64,000 nucleotides of DNA from Hyphomicrobiales bacterium (GTDB lineage Bacteria; Pseudomonadota; Alphaproteobacteria; Rhizobiales; Rhizobiaceae): positions 62,001 through 126,000 of the forward strand of contig UEIF01000048.1 of NCBI GenBank assembly GCA_900468805.1. The letters run 5' to 3'. The position numbers and the translations under genes are program-made. Of this stretch, positions 33,809 to 43,213 are shown one piece after another. Each line of letters starts with the position of its first letter. The first letter of the stretch is position 1. The notes beneath the pieces were generated by a model. The model made no database searches. It was not told the DNA's origin and was given only the letters and a program-made list of their open reading frames with translations.

Positions 33809-34255
33809 CCCGCCGCGATAATCGAGCTCATAGGCCCTTTGACCATCGACAAGGATGAATTCGTGGCCGCGGAAATGCGTGCAGTCGCCTTCGCTCGTAT
33901 CGACATAGCGCCCCAGCGAATGATCGAAGACCATGCCGCCGAGGAAGCGGCCTTGTTTGTAAAGCTGTGACAGCGCGGCGCTAATGATCGTGCCGGCGAC
34001 AGTTCCGTCGATGATCTCGGGCTCGATGATCCGCCCAAAATAGTTCATCGCCCATACCGGCTTTTCCTCCAGCCAGACCACTTCCTGACCGGCAAAATCC
34101 GTGCCGCCGAAATAGCTGTCGAGGTAGCGCCAGATCCCGCGCTTGTAGCCGATATCATGGGCGCCGATCCGATAAGAGGGCTGCGGCTTCGCGCCGGCGA
34201 CATAAGTCTGCGATTTGGCTTCGACAATGAAGCCGTTGAGTTCCTGCGTGTCCAT
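33794..34255 (-). CDS. DUF5680 domain protein
   Basis: 153 residues, soluble. Phrases such as LNGFIVEAKSQTYV, YLDSYFGGTDFAGQEVVW, PVWAMNYFGRI and the closing YELDYRGG mark the DUF5680 family, small cytosolic proteins of unknown function. Convergent with lolD, three bases between stops. Confidence 0.82.
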   Translation of the reverse strand: MDTQELNGFIVEAKSQTYVAGAKPQPSYRIGAHDIGYKRGIWRYLDSYFGGTDFAGQEVVWLEEKPVWAMNYFGRIIEPEIIDGTVAGTIISAALSQLYKQGRFLGGMVFDHSLGRYVDTSEGDCTHFRGHEFILVDGQRAYELDYRGGLIIP

Positions 34256-34364
34256 CGTCCCGCTGCTCCGATGTTAACCATGTCCCGCGAGAGCGGGAGG
34301 GAATCCTGTTGACAATAGAACATACATGGAACAAATTAAATACATAAGAGCACAGGAGAGCCAA

Positions 34365-34451
34365 ATGACTGACATGATCCGTGATATCGCAGCATTCACC
34401 TCCATCGCAATGTTCATTGCCAGCTTTTCGCTGATTGTCATGGCAATGTGA
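34365..34451 (+). CDS. 28-residue single-span membrane peptide
   Basis: The frame MTDMIRDIAAFTSIAMFIAS continues through SFSLIVMAM to a TGA. It is 28 residues, nearly all a single hydrophobic helix after a short polar head with one Arg. A strong CAGGAGAG ribosome-binding site lies six bases before the ATG, and a TTGACA hexamer is at 34309-34314 with AT-rich DNA after it. The gene stands alone between the DUF5680 gene (divergent) and dnaE. I know no family. The good initiation signals are the main evidence. Confidence 0.55.
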   Translation: MTDMIRDIAAFTSIAMFIASFSLIVMAM

Positions 34452-34567
34452 GAATTCAGGGGATCGCATGGCTGCCATGCGGTCCCGAAGCGGGACTTTT
34501 TCTGGACAGAATCGCCTTGATTGCCGACAATGCGCGCTCTTCAGTGAGGCGGTTCGAAAGGCAGATC

Positions 34568-37500
34568 ATGGCGGATGCGGAAAAAGGTGCTGCTGGCGCA
34601 GTCGTCGGCGGAAAACCGGGCTTCGTGCATCTGAGGGTCCACTCCGCCTATTCGTTGCTCGAAGGCGCGTTGCCCCTCAAAAAGATCCTCTACAAGGCGT
34701 CGGGCGACAGCCAGCCGGCGATCGCCATTACCGATACCAACAATCTCTTCGTCGCTCTGGAGTTTTCCCAGAAGGCGATGGAAGATGGTCTGCAGCCGAT
34801 CATCGGCTGCCAGGTATCGATCGACATGGAAGACGGCCTCGAAACCGAAAAGCGGGGCGGTCACCAGACGCTGGTCAAGTTGCCCTCGATCGTACTTTTG
34901 TCCGCCACGGACGCAGGCTATGAACGGCTGGTCGATCTCGTCAGCCGCGCCTATCTCGGCGGCGAGAACAATCAGGCCATCAATATCCGCTCCTCCTGGC
35001 TGGAGGAAATCGGCACCGAAGGGCTGATCGCATTGACGGGTGCCTCGACCGGCCCCGTCGACATGCCGCTCAAGGACGGCCATGGCGCCCAGGCGGAGAC
35101 TCGTCTGCTGGCGTTGAAGCGCATCTTCGGTGACAGGCTCTATGTCGAACTGCAGCGGCATGGCACCTACGACAAGCGGCACGAACAGAAGATCATCAGC
35201 CTTGCTTATAAGCACGACCTGCCGCTGGTGGCGACCAACGAAGCCTTCTTCCCGACGCGCGACGATTACGATGCGCATGACGCGCTGATGGCGGTGGCCC
35301 ACAACGCCATCGTTTCCGACGACAGCCGCTTCCGCCTCTCCCCGGATCATTATTTGAAAAGCCGCGCGGAGATGGAAAAGCTCTTCGCCGATCTGCCTGA
35401 GGCGCTGGAGAACACTGTCGAGATCGCAAGGCGCTGCTCCTTCGTGCTGAAGACCCGCAAGCCGATCCTGCCGCGCTTCACCGGTGCGACTGACGATGCC
35501 GAAGAGGCCGAGCGCGCAGAATCGCTCGAACTTCGCCGCCAGGCGGAGGAGGGGCTGGATATGCGCCTTGCCGAGCTTGGAATGTCCGCCGGCTACGAGG
35601 AGAAGGATTACCGCGAGCGGCTGGAATTCGAGCTCAGTGTTATCGAGCGCATGAAGTTCCCCGGCTACTTTCTGATCGTTGCGGACTTCATCAAATGGGC
35701 CAAGCAGCATGATATCCCGGTTGGCCCAGGCCGCGGTTCGGGCGCGGGCTCGCTGGTCGCCTATGCGCTGACGATCACCGACGTCGATCCGCTGCGCTTC
35801 TCGCTGCTCTTCGAACGCTTCCTCAATCCCGAACGCGTCTCGATGCCCGACTTCGATATCGACTTCTGCCAGGACCGCCGTGAAGAGGTGATCCGCTATG
35901 TGCAGCAGAAATACGGTCGCGAGCAGGTGGCGCAGATTATCACCTTCGGTTCGCTGCAGGCGCGCGCCGCATTGCGCGACGTTGGCCGCGTGTTGGAAAT
36001 GCCTTACGGCCAGGTCGACAAGATCTGCAAGCTGGTGCCGAACAATCCCGCAAACCCGACGCCGCTTTCGAAGGCGATCGAGGAAGAGCCGAAGCTGCAG
36101 GAGGAGGCCGCCAAGGAACCCGTCGTCGCGCGCCTCCTGGATATCGCCCAGAAGATCGAAGGCCTCTACCGCCACGCCTCAACCCACGCCGCCGGTATCG
36201 TGATCGGCGACCGCCCGCTGTCGAAACTGGTGCCGATGTATCGCGATCCGCGATCCGACATGCCGGTCACCCAGTTCAACATGAAGTGGGTAGAGCAGGC
36301 CGGCCTCGTCAAGTTCGACTTCCTCGGCCTGAAGACGCTGACCGTGCTCAAGGTGGCCGTCGATTTCTGCAGGAAGCGCGGCATCGAGGTCGATCTTCCG
36401 AAGATCCCGCTCGACGACAAGAAGACCTACGAGATGCTTTCGCGCGGCGAAACGGTCGGCGTGTTCCAGGTTGAAAGTGCCGGCATGCGCAAGGCGCTGA
36501 TCGGCATGAAGCCTGACTGCATCGAGGATATCATCGCACTGGTGGCGCTCTATCGTCCCGGCCCGATGGAAAACATCCCGACCTACAATGCCCGCAAGCA
36601 CGGCGAAGAAGAGCTTGAATCGATCCATCCGACGATCGACCATCTGCTCAAGGAAACGCAGGGCGTTATCGTTTACCAGGAACAGGTGATGCAGATCGCC
36701 CAGGTCCTGTCAGGCTATTCGCTCGGCGAAGCCGATCTTCTGCGCCGTGCCATGGGTAAGAAGATCAAGGCTGAGATGGATCAGCAGCGCGAGCGCTTCG
36801 TCGATGGCGCGGTCAAGAACGGCGTGTCGAAGCCGCAGGCCGATAACATTTTCGAACTCCTGGCGAAGTTCGCAAACTACGGCTTCAACAAGTCGCATGC
36901 GGCCGCCTACGCCATCGTCTCCTATCAGACGGCCTTTATGAAGGCGCACTATCCGGTCGAATTCCTGGCTGCTTCGATGACGCTCGATATGTCGAACACC
37001 GAAAAGGTCAATGACTTCCGCCAGGATGCGAAGCGTCTCGGCATCGAAGTCATCGCGCCCTCCGTCCAGACCTCCTTCCGACAGTTCGAGACCGGCGACA
37101 ACCGCATCTATTATGCGCTCGCGGCCCTCAAAGGGGTCGGCGAATCCGCCGTCGATCACATCGTCGACATGCGCGGCGACAAGCCGTTCGCCAGCATCGA
37201 GGATTTCTGCCTGCGCATCGATCCACGCCAGGTAAACCGCCGTGTGCTGGAAAGCCTGATCTATGCGGGCGCCTTCGATTGCTTCAATCTGGACCGTGCC
37301 CAGCTTTCAGCCGGCCTCGACCGTGTGCTCGGCTATGCGCAGCGCGCGCAGGAAAACAAGCTGAGCGGCCAGTCGGACATTTTCGGTGGCGCGCTGTCGT
37401 CAGGCCCGGAAAAGATCGCCCTGCCACCATTCTCGCCCTGGCTTGCCTCTGAGCGGCTGCTCAAGGAATTCCAGGTGCTGGGCTTCTATCTCACCGCCCA

Positions 37501-38065
37501 TCCGCTCGACAGCTACAACAACCTCCTCCAGAAGATGCGCGTGCAAACCTTCCAGGATTTCTCGACGGCGGTGAAGCAGGGTGCTGCAAACGGGCGGCTG
37601 GCCGGCACGGTCATTTCCAAGCAGGAGCGCAAGACGCGCACCGGCAACAAGATGGGCATCATCGTCTTCTCGGATTCCTCCGGCCAGTACGAAGCCGTGC
37701 TCTTCTCCGAAATGCTGAACCAGTATCGCGACGTGCTCGAGCCTGGAAAATCCTTCGTCATCACCGCGATCGGCGAAGAGCGGCCCGAAGGTGTGAGCCT
37801 GCGTCTGCAGACCATTCAGTCGCTGGAGGAAAAGTCCCTGCAGATGCAGAAGGCTCTGCGTGTCTATGTCCGCGACTCCGGCCCGTTGCGCGCCGTCGCA
37901 GCACACCTGAATGCCAGGGGCGATGGCCTCGTCTCCTTTATCGTCATCAAGGAAGAGGGCAAGCGCGAAGTCGAGGTCGTGTTATCGGACAAATACCGGA
38001 TCACGCCCGAGATCGCAGCCGCCTTGCGGGCTGCTCCCGGCGTCGTCGACGTCGAACTCGTCTGA
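34568..38065 (+). CDS. dnaE: DNA polymerase III subunit alpha
   Basis: 1165 residues from ATG 34568; the open frame extends 40 codons upstream but that part is not family-like. N-terminal PHP domain (FVHLRVHSAYSLLEGALPL), palm with catalytic acids in MPDFDIDFCQDRREEVI (about residues 425-440), GPGRGSGAGSLVAYALTITDVDP, the YQEQVMQIAQ and FNKSHAAAYAIVSYQTAFMKA blocks, helix-hairpin-helix and a C-terminal OB domain (RLAGTVISKQERKTRTGNKMG). Replicative polymerase core. It is the DnaE1 type; the mutagenic DnaE2 would be elsewhere. Confidence 0.97.
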   Translation: MADAEKGAAGAVVGGKPGFVHLRVHSAYSLLEGALPLKKILYKASGDSQPAIAITDTNNLFVALEFSQKAMEDGLQPIIGCQVSIDMEDGLETEKRGGHQTLVKLPSIVLLSATDAGYERLVDLVSRAYLGGENNQAINIRSSWLEEIGTEGLIALTGASTGPVDMPLKDGHGAQAETRLLALKRIFGDRLYVELQRHGTYDKRHEQKIISLAYKHDLPLVATNEAFFPTRDDYDAHDALMAVAHNAIVSDDSRFRLSPDHYLKSRAEMEKLFADLPEALENTVEIARRCSFVLKTRKPILPRFTGATDDAEEAERAESLELRRQAEEGLDMRLAELGMSAGYEEKDYRERLEFELSVIERMKFPGYFLIVADFIKWAKQHDIPVGPGRGSGAGSLVAYALTITDVDPLRFSLLFERFLNPERVSMPDFDIDFCQDRREEVIRYVQQKYGREQVAQIITFGSLQARAALRDVGRVLEMPYGQVDKICKLVPNNPANPTPLSKAIEEEPKLQEEAAKEPVVARLLDIAQKIEGLYRHASTHAAGIVIGDRPLSKLVPMYRDPRSDMPVTQFNMKWVEQAGLVKFDFLGLKTLTVLKVAVDFCRKRGIEVDLPKIPLDDKKTYEMLSRGETVGVFQVESAGMRKALIGMKPDCIEDIIALVALYRPGPMENIPTYNARKHGEEELESIHPTIDHLLKETQGVIVYQEQVMQIAQVLSGYSLGEADLLRRAMGKKIKAEMDQQRERFVDGAVKNGVSKPQADNIFELLAKFANYGFNKSHAAAYAIVSYQTAFMKAHYPVEFLAASMTLDMSNTEKVNDFRQDAKRLGIEVIAPSVQTSFRQFETGDNRIYYALAALKGVGESAVDHIVDMRGDKPFASIEDFCLRIDPRQVNRRVLESLIYAGAFDCFNLDRAQLSAGLDRVLGYAQRAQENKLSGQSDIFGGALSSGPEKIALPPFSPWLASERLLKEFQVLGFYLTAHPLDSYNNLLQKMRVQTFQDFSTAVKQGAANGRLAGTVISKQERKTRTGNKMGIIVFSDSSGQYEAVLFSEMLNQYRDVLEPGKSFVITAIGEERPEGVSLRLQTIQSLEEKSLQMQKALRVYVRDSGPLRAVAAHLNARGDGLVSFIVIKEEGKREVEVVLSDKYRITPEIAAALRAAPGVVDVELV

Positions 38066-38073
38066 AGAAAAGA

Positions 38074-38106
38074 GCGACCGGCGTTGCGCCGGTCGCCTTT
38101 GTTTTT
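38074..38106 (+). terminator. Intrinsic terminator of dnaE
   Basis: Perfect ten-base stem GCGACCGGCG / CGCCGGTCGC with a TTG loop and a T-rich tail (CTTTGTTTTT). The tail reaches the 3' end of the convergent MFS gene. Confidence 0.9.
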
Positions 38107-39542
38107 CAGCCCGCCTGCAGCCGGCAGGATGCGTCTGTGCAGCGGCCCCTGCCGAAGCCCATGATGAGCGTGCCGATCAGCGTGGCCACGAAAGGCACCA
38201 GCAAGGCGGCGCGCAACGCCTCCAGCCGTTCGGACGGGCTTTCTCCGTCGCCGAGAGCAAGTGTGCCGACGGCGCTGACGGCGGAGAGGCCTAGTGCTGC
38301 GCCGAACTGGAACGACGTATTCACCAGCCCGCTCGCCAGCCCCTGTTCGTTTTCGGCAATACCATCAGTCGCAATAATCGTCAGCGGGCCGTAGCCGAGG
38401 GAAAAGGCAAGGCCGAGCAGGATCGTCGACGGCAGCATCGCCGCATAGGTCCAGTCGAGCCCCATGCCCAGGAAGAGCACATAGCCAGCGGCAGCGAGTG
38501 CAAAACCGCCAAGCACCACACGTCCATTGCCGAAGCGCTCGACGAGCAGAGGCGTCAGCAGCGGTGCCAGAATGGCGTCCATGCCGATGACGATCAGGGC
38601 AAGGCTGGTTTCGAACGAGGACCAGCCCAGCAGTTCCTGCAGATAGAGCGAGACGATGAACTGGAAGCCGAAGAACGCGCCGGTGAAAAGCATCGCTCCG
38701 AGGTTCGATTGTACCAGTCCGGCAGACCGGAATATCCCGAGACGCACGAGCGGTGCACGTGACTTGCGTTCTATGAGTATGAAGGCAAGCCAGAGAACCG
38801 CGCTCGCCCCAGCCGCCGCGATTGTCCAGGTCAGGTCGTTGGTCATATGCTCCAGCCGTGTCAGCGCATAGACGGCAAGCAGCATGGCACCCGTCAGGGT
38901 CAGTGCGCCGGCAATGTCGAATTTCTGGCGTGGGGCGGCGTCTTCCTTGTTTTCCACGATCAGCTTCATACCGGCAAGCAGTAGGATGGCCGAAAAGATG
39001 ACCGGCGCGAAGAACACCCAGCGCCAATCGATGGCGGACAGAAGCCCGCCGATGACGAGGCCGAGCGAAAAGCCCGCCGATGCCGTGCCGGCATAGATCA
39101 GGACAGCCCTGTTGCGCTGCGGCCCCTCGGGAAAGCTGCCATTGATAAGAGCAAGACCGGCTGGCGTCATGAAGGCGGCCGCTGCTCCGGTGACGAAGCG
39201 GGCCGTCAGCAACATCCAGCCTTCGGTTGCAAAGCCGCCGAGACCGGAGAAAAGCAGGAATACGGTCAGCGCCGTCAAGAAGACTTTGCGCTTGCCATAC
39301 ATGTCGGCGACGCGGCCGCCGAGCAACATCAGCCCGGCATAGGCAAGCACATAGGCGGAGACGACGGCGCTGAGCGTCGTGGTCGAAAGGCCGAGTTCAG
39401 CGCGGATAGAGGGGAGAGCGATGTTGAGCATGGCTGCATCGACGCCTTCGAGAAAGATCGCGCCGCAGAGAACGGCGAGGATGCCAGCAGCACTGCGGCT
39501 CATTCTTCCGCTACCCAGTGCCAGAGGAGGACTTGTAGACAT
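38106..39542 (-). CDS. MFS drug-efflux transporter, 14-helix (DHA2) type
   Basis: 478 residues, about 14 hydrophobic helices. Motifs: LEGVDAAMLNIALPSIRAELGLS in helix 1 (motif D1), GGRVADMYGKRKVF (motif A) and the antiporter motif C region GFSLGLVIGGLLS. These mark a proton-driven multidrug exporter of the EmrB/QacA group. Divergent from an HxlR regulator across a 103-base gap that holds a 25-base inverted repeat, so probably repressed by it. Confidence 0.9.
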   Translation of the reverse strand: MSTSPPLALGSGRMSRSAAGILAVLCGAIFLEGVDAAMLNIALPSIRAELGLSTTTLSAVVSAYVLAYAGLMLLGGRVADMYGKRKVFLTALTVFLLFSGLGGFATEGWMLLTARFVTGAAAAFMTPAGLALINGSFPEGPQRNRAVLIYAGTASAGFSLGLVIGGLLSAIDWRWVFFAPVIFSAILLLAGMKLIVENKEDAAPRQKFDIAGALTLTGAMLLAVYALTRLEHMTNDLTWTIAAAGASAVLWLAFILIERKSRAPLVRLGIFRSAGLVQSNLGAMLFTGAFFGFQFIVSLYLQELLGWSSFETSLALIVIGMDAILAPLLTPLLVERFGNGRVVLGGFALAAAGYVLFLGMGLDWTYAAMLPSTILLGLAFSLGYGPLTIIATDGIAENEQGLASGLVNTSFQFGAALGLSAVSAVGTLALGDGESPSERLEALRAALLVPFVATLIGTLIMGFGRGRCTDASCRLQAG

Positions 39543-39595
39543 TCTGATTTCCTTGTCAGTGAAGCAGGGAAGAGCGAGAATGATTACATTTTGAT

Positions 39596-39620
39596 CCTCG
39601 GTTCCCTATTGTAACCAAGG
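39596..39620. promoter_or_regulatory. Candidate HxlR operator
   Basis: Inverted repeat CCTCGGTT-N9-AACCAAGG, seven of eight arm positions matching, in the gap between the divergent efflux and HxlR genes, 26 bases before the HxlR start. Confidence 0.55.
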
Positions 39621-39645
39621 CTGACATAAGGCATGGTTCGAACCC

Positions 39646-40077
39646 ATGGAAGAAGGCACTTCAAACTCACCGAGTGACTGCTGCAGCACCGACCGCGATT
39701 ACGATATCCACCAGTGGGATGCGCGGGAGGACTGCGAGGTGCGCCAGATCCTCGATCGCATCGCCGACAAGTGGTCGCTGCTGGTCATTGCCCTGCTCGA
39801 AAAGCGCACGTTACGCTTTACTGAGTTGCGCAAGAGCATCGATGGCATCAGCCAGCGCATGCTGACGACGACATTGCGCCAGCTCGAGCGTGACGGGCTG
39901 ATCGAGCGGACAGTCTATCCAGTGGTGCCGCCAAGGGTCGATTATGCTCTGACGGAGCTCGGCTGCACGCTGCATGAGACCATCAAGGCGCTCGTTGTCT
40001 GGACGGAGACGAACCAGGCAAAGATCATCTCCGCCCGCCGAAGTTACGACGAGCGTGCCAGCGAGAAGCTTTGGTAG
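39646..40077 (+). CDS. HxlR-family transcriptional regulator
   Basis: 143 residues. Typical HxlR winged-helix core: CEVRQILDRIADKWSLLVIALLE, LRFTELRKSIDGISQRMLTTTLRQLERDGLIERTVYP and VDYALTELG. N-terminal extension has a Cys pair (DCCSTD) plus Cys in the conserved REDCEV position, so a thiol-based switch is possible. Likely controls the divergent efflux gene and itself. Confidence 0.92.
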   Translation: MEEGTSNSPSDCCSTDRDYDIHQWDAREDCEVRQILDRIADKWSLLVIALLEKRTLRFTELRKSIDGISQRMLTTTLRQLERDGLIERTVYPVVPPRVDYALTELGCTLHETIKALVVWTETNQAKIISARRSYDERASEKLW

Positions 40078-40080
40078 GCC

Positions 40081-41331
40081 TCAGCTCTCGCGAGTGATGG
40101 TAATGAATTCCGTGCCTTCGCCGGTTTCGGAACCGAGACCGGTATCTGTGATCGTCAGCGTCGAGCCGGGCGAGATCAGCGCATCAATCCGGTGACGGGT
40201 TTCTTCTGACATCGAGATACGGCTGAGCGCTCTGGCGATTGGACGGCCGCTGATGATGGAGCTTTCCTGATTGGCGATGCCGAGCCGCTTCACGGTCTCG
40301 CGGGGGAGATTGTTCTCCAGCGTGACGCCCAGCCAATCCGCCGTGCCGGCCGCCTCATCAACTGCATGCAGCGAGAAGAAGTGTGTGCCGAGCGCAAGTC
40401 CCGGATCGGCAATCGTGATCGGCGCCTCGAAGAGCGGCCTGAAATCCTTGCGTACCATGATGACGCCATTCGGAGGCTCGCCTCTGCCTGCTGCTGCGTA
40501 AACTTCCCTTAGGAGAGTATCCGTGATCAGACCCTTGTCACGGGCAAATTCCGTTGGCCGCAGCGCCTTGAAGGCATTGATGGCCTGAACGGTCGCAGGA
40601 CCGGCCAGCCCGTCAGATTCGCCGGCGGCAAAGCCGAGCTGGTTTAGCAGGATCTGAATATCGATGACGTTTTCACGCAACGTCCGGCGCGTAATCAGCA
40701 TGCTGATCGGTGCGGTATCCGGAGCGGGCGATTGCAGCTGGAACTGCGGCATCGGCAGGGCAGCCGTCGTCTCGTTCATGGCGACCTGCACCTGCGTCTT
40801 CGCATCGCCGATGGATGGGCGCAGCTCGACGTCCGAGAGCAGTGGCGACGGCTCGGGCCGCTCCGGGTGGAACAGGGTCGGATGGTCGATCGGCTGCGGT
40901 GTCAGCTCGCTGTCGGTAATGATGACGGGCACGCCCATCTCGGTCATTTTATAGAGTGATTTCGCAAAGGCGCCGGGCATGCGCACGCAGCCGTGCGACG
41001 CCGGATAGCGCGGTACGGAATTGGACTCATGCAACGCGATGCCGGACCAGGTCAGCCGCTGCATGAAGGGCATCGGCGCATTCGAATAGATGTTGGATTC
41101 GTGGTACTTCTGCTTCTCGATGACGGAGAAGATGCCGCTCGGCGTCGTATGCCCGTCCTTGCCGCTCGAGATCTTGGAGGTCGCCACGACCTCCGTACCG
41201 TCATAGACGACCAGCGACTGCTGGTCCTTGGACACGAATATCTGCAGCGTACGCGCATCGGCTGCAAAAGCCGGATCGACAAGAGCGGTCGCCGACAGCA
41301 AACCGATAAGGACACCTACACGCACAGACAT
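40081..41331 (-). CDS. L,D-transpeptidase (YkuD) with peptidoglycan-binding domain
   Basis: 416 residues from ATG 41331, which begins a signal peptide (MSVRVGVLIGLLSATALVDPAFA). YkuD domain about residues 30-135 with the catalytic motif SHGCVRMP (Cys115) and upstream His in IALHES. Residues about 200-280 include a peptidoglycan-binding type repeat (VIDIQILLNQLGFAAGESDGLAGPATVQAINAF). Periplasmic enzyme that makes 3-3 crosslinks or anchors proteins to peptidoglycan. Convergent with the HxlR gene, three bases between stops. Confidence 0.92.
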   Translation of the reverse strand: MSVRVGVLIGLLSATALVDPAFAADARTLQIFVSKDQQSLVVYDGTEVVATSKISSGKDGHTTPSGIFSVIEKQKYHESNIYSNAPMPFMQRLTWSGIALHESNSVPRYPASHGCVRMPGAFAKSLYKMTEMGVPVIITDSELTPQPIDHPTLFHPERPEPSPLLSDVELRPSIGDAKTQVQVAMNETTAALPMPQFQLQSPAPDTAPISMLITRRTLRENVIDIQILLNQLGFAAGESDGLAGPATVQAINAFKALRPTEFARDKGLITDTLLREVYAAAGRGEPPNGVIMVRKDFRPLFEAPITIADPGLALGTHFFSLHAVDEAAGTADWLGVTLENNLPRETVKRLGIANQESSIISGRPIARALSRISMSEETRHRIDALISPGSTLTITDTGLGSETGEGTEFITITRES

Positions 41332-41484
41332 GACGCAATACACCACATGCACAAAAACGACGCGAGTTAAGCACGCGAAGTTTAACGAAGGCTTGAATAC
41401 GCCGGTGCGCTTTGATCACGAGATTGTGGGATATTCAATTTTATGCAAATCTAAAAAAGGAGAAGTCTTGGGGGAGACTTGGAA

Positions 41485-43212
41485 ATGCATGTCGATATTG
41501 TTTCTGCGTTCGATGATCTGCATGCCCTGAAAGATAACTGGAACGAGGTCTATGCCGCCGATCCGGAAGGGCACTATTTCCTTTCCTGGCACTGGATCGC
41601 CCGATGGCTGGAGCGGCGGACATTATGGTTCGTTCTGGCCGCCAGGCGGCAGGGCGACGAGCGCTATGTGGCTTTCCTTCCCATTCAGCTTCATGTGGAT
41701 TTCGAGGAATGGCAGGGCCTTGGCAATGTCGTACGCCTCGGTGGCACGCCCTATGCCGGCTGCAACGGTGTTCTGGCGCGTCCCGAGGACGCAGAGGCGG
41801 CGCTGAGCGCTTTCGCCGATTGCCTGCAAAGCTTCAACTGGAAGCATCTCGATCTCGACGATATCTATATGCCCGAGGCGAGGCTGAAGACGTTTCTGGC
41901 CGCCTTTCAGCCTTCCGAATTCTCAAGGAGGAAGGTTCCGCGCCGGCCGCATATCACCGCTGACGGCGAAAATATTGACCACGACGTCTATGTTTACGTC
42001 CCCCTTGGCGAGGATTTCGAAACTTTCCTGCATGAGCGCATCGGCGCCAAGACGCGGCGCAACGCCCGCAAGGCGCTGCGCGATCTCGTCGACCCGGAAA
42101 ACGAGCTGCGCATCACGCATGTGACGCCGGAGACGATGGAGCGCGATCTCGAGATCTTCTACGAGATGTGGAACGTGCAGTGGGGTAAGCGTCAGCCGCG
42201 CTACGGCAAGTTCATCCTCGACAACAGCCGGCACATGCTGCCGGCCTGCATAAAGGATGGCACGGTCTTCATGCCGATCCTCTGGGACAAGGACAAGCCG
42301 GTCGGCACCTTCATCGTCTTCCTGGATCCCTATCGCAAGTCGATGGTGTGCTTCCTTGGAAGCCGCGACTTGACCTTCCGCCGCTCGATCAGCCCCGGCT
42401 TCATGCTGCATTGCTACAACATGCGCTGGGGCATCGAGAACGGCTATCGGACCTACGACCTCGGCACTGGCAACTATGGCTACAAGGACCTCTTTGGCTC
42501 AAAACACCATATCGTCGAGAAGCTGCAGATATCCACGCTCTCCGGCCGCAATATCGGCGATCGCCTCGACCCGCGCTCGCTGGATATCGCCATGCATCAG
42601 GCGGTGCATTTCTTCAGGAGCGGAAACCTGGACGCTGCAGAACTCTGCTGCCGGCAGATCCTTGTCGTCGATGATGCGCGTGCACCCGCAATCTCGTTGC
42701 TGGCGGAAATCGAAGCAGCGCAGCGGCCGAGGCTGGTAAGCGATCCCGCAGCCCATTTCAGTGCCGCCACCGAGCGGCACCGCGCCGGCGATCTTACGGC
42801 AGCGGAAGCGGGCTACCGCGAGGTGATCTCGGTCGTGCCGGAGCATTTCGATGCCCTGCAGCATCTGGCGTTGCTACTGTTGCAGAAGGGCGATTTCAGC
42901 GCAGCCAGAGACTGTGTCGACAAGGCGATCGAGGTGAAACCGGCCTCCGCCTCGGCCTATTGCAATCGCGGCAATATTCTCGCGCGGCTGTCAGATTTCG
43001 AAGAGGCGCTCGGAAATTACGATCGAGCCATCGCGCTGGACGCCGGCCATGCCATCGCCTTCAACAATCGCGGCAACGTACTGCGAAGGCTGGGCCGCCA
43101 TGACGAGGCGGTAGAGAGCTACGACCGCGCCATCGCGCTCGATCCGGGTTATGCCCAGGCGCTGAAGAACCGCGATGCCGCTTTGCAGGAAGTGGCCACG
43201 GTGCAAGCCTAG
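41485..43212 (+). CDS. GNAT acyltransferase fused to TPR repeats
   Basis: 575 residues from ATG 41485 (GGGGGAG eight bases upstream; a TTG two codons earlier is less likely). Residues about 1-360 look like the BioF2-like/FemAB-type GNAT domain seen in polysaccharide and cellulose gene sets (WHWIARWLERR, FLHERIGAKTRRNARKALRDL, GTFIVFLD, YDLGTGNYGYKDLFGSKHH). Residues about 370-570 carry at least five TPR units, the last ones nearly regular (YCNRGNILARLSDFEEALGNYDRAIALD then FNNRGNVLRRLGRHDEAVESYDRAIALD). No signal peptide. Substrate unknown. Confidence 0.83.
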   Translation: MHVDIVSAFDDLHALKDNWNEVYAADPEGHYFLSWHWIARWLERRTLWFVLAARRQGDERYVAFLPIQLHVDFEEWQGLGNVVRLGGTPYAGCNGVLARPEDAEAALSAFADCLQSFNWKHLDLDDIYMPEARLKTFLAAFQPSEFSRRKVPRRPHITADGENIDHDVYVYVPLGEDFETFLHERIGAKTRRNARKALRDLVDPENELRITHVTPETMERDLEIFYEMWNVQWGKRQPRYGKFILDNSRHMLPACIKDGTVFMPILWDKDKPVGTFIVFLDPYRKSMVCFLGSRDLTFRRSISPGFMLHCYNMRWGIENGYRTYDLGTGNYGYKDLFGSKHHIVEKLQISTLSGRNIGDRLDPRSLDIAMHQAVHFFRSGNLDAAELCCRQILVVDDARAPAISLLAEIEAAQRPRLVSDPAAHFSAATERHRAGDLTAAEAGYREVISVVPEHFDALQHLALLLLQKGDFSAARDCVDKAIEVKPASASAYCNRGNILARLSDFEEALGNYDRAIALDAGHAIAFNNRGNVLRRLGRHDEAVESYDRAIALDPGYAQALKNRDAALQEVATVQA

Positions 43213-43213
43213 C

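Noticed and set aside
34274..34281. TTAACCAT, a CtrA half-site, upstream of the DUF5680 gene
   Set aside because: The second TTAA element at the required spacing is missing.
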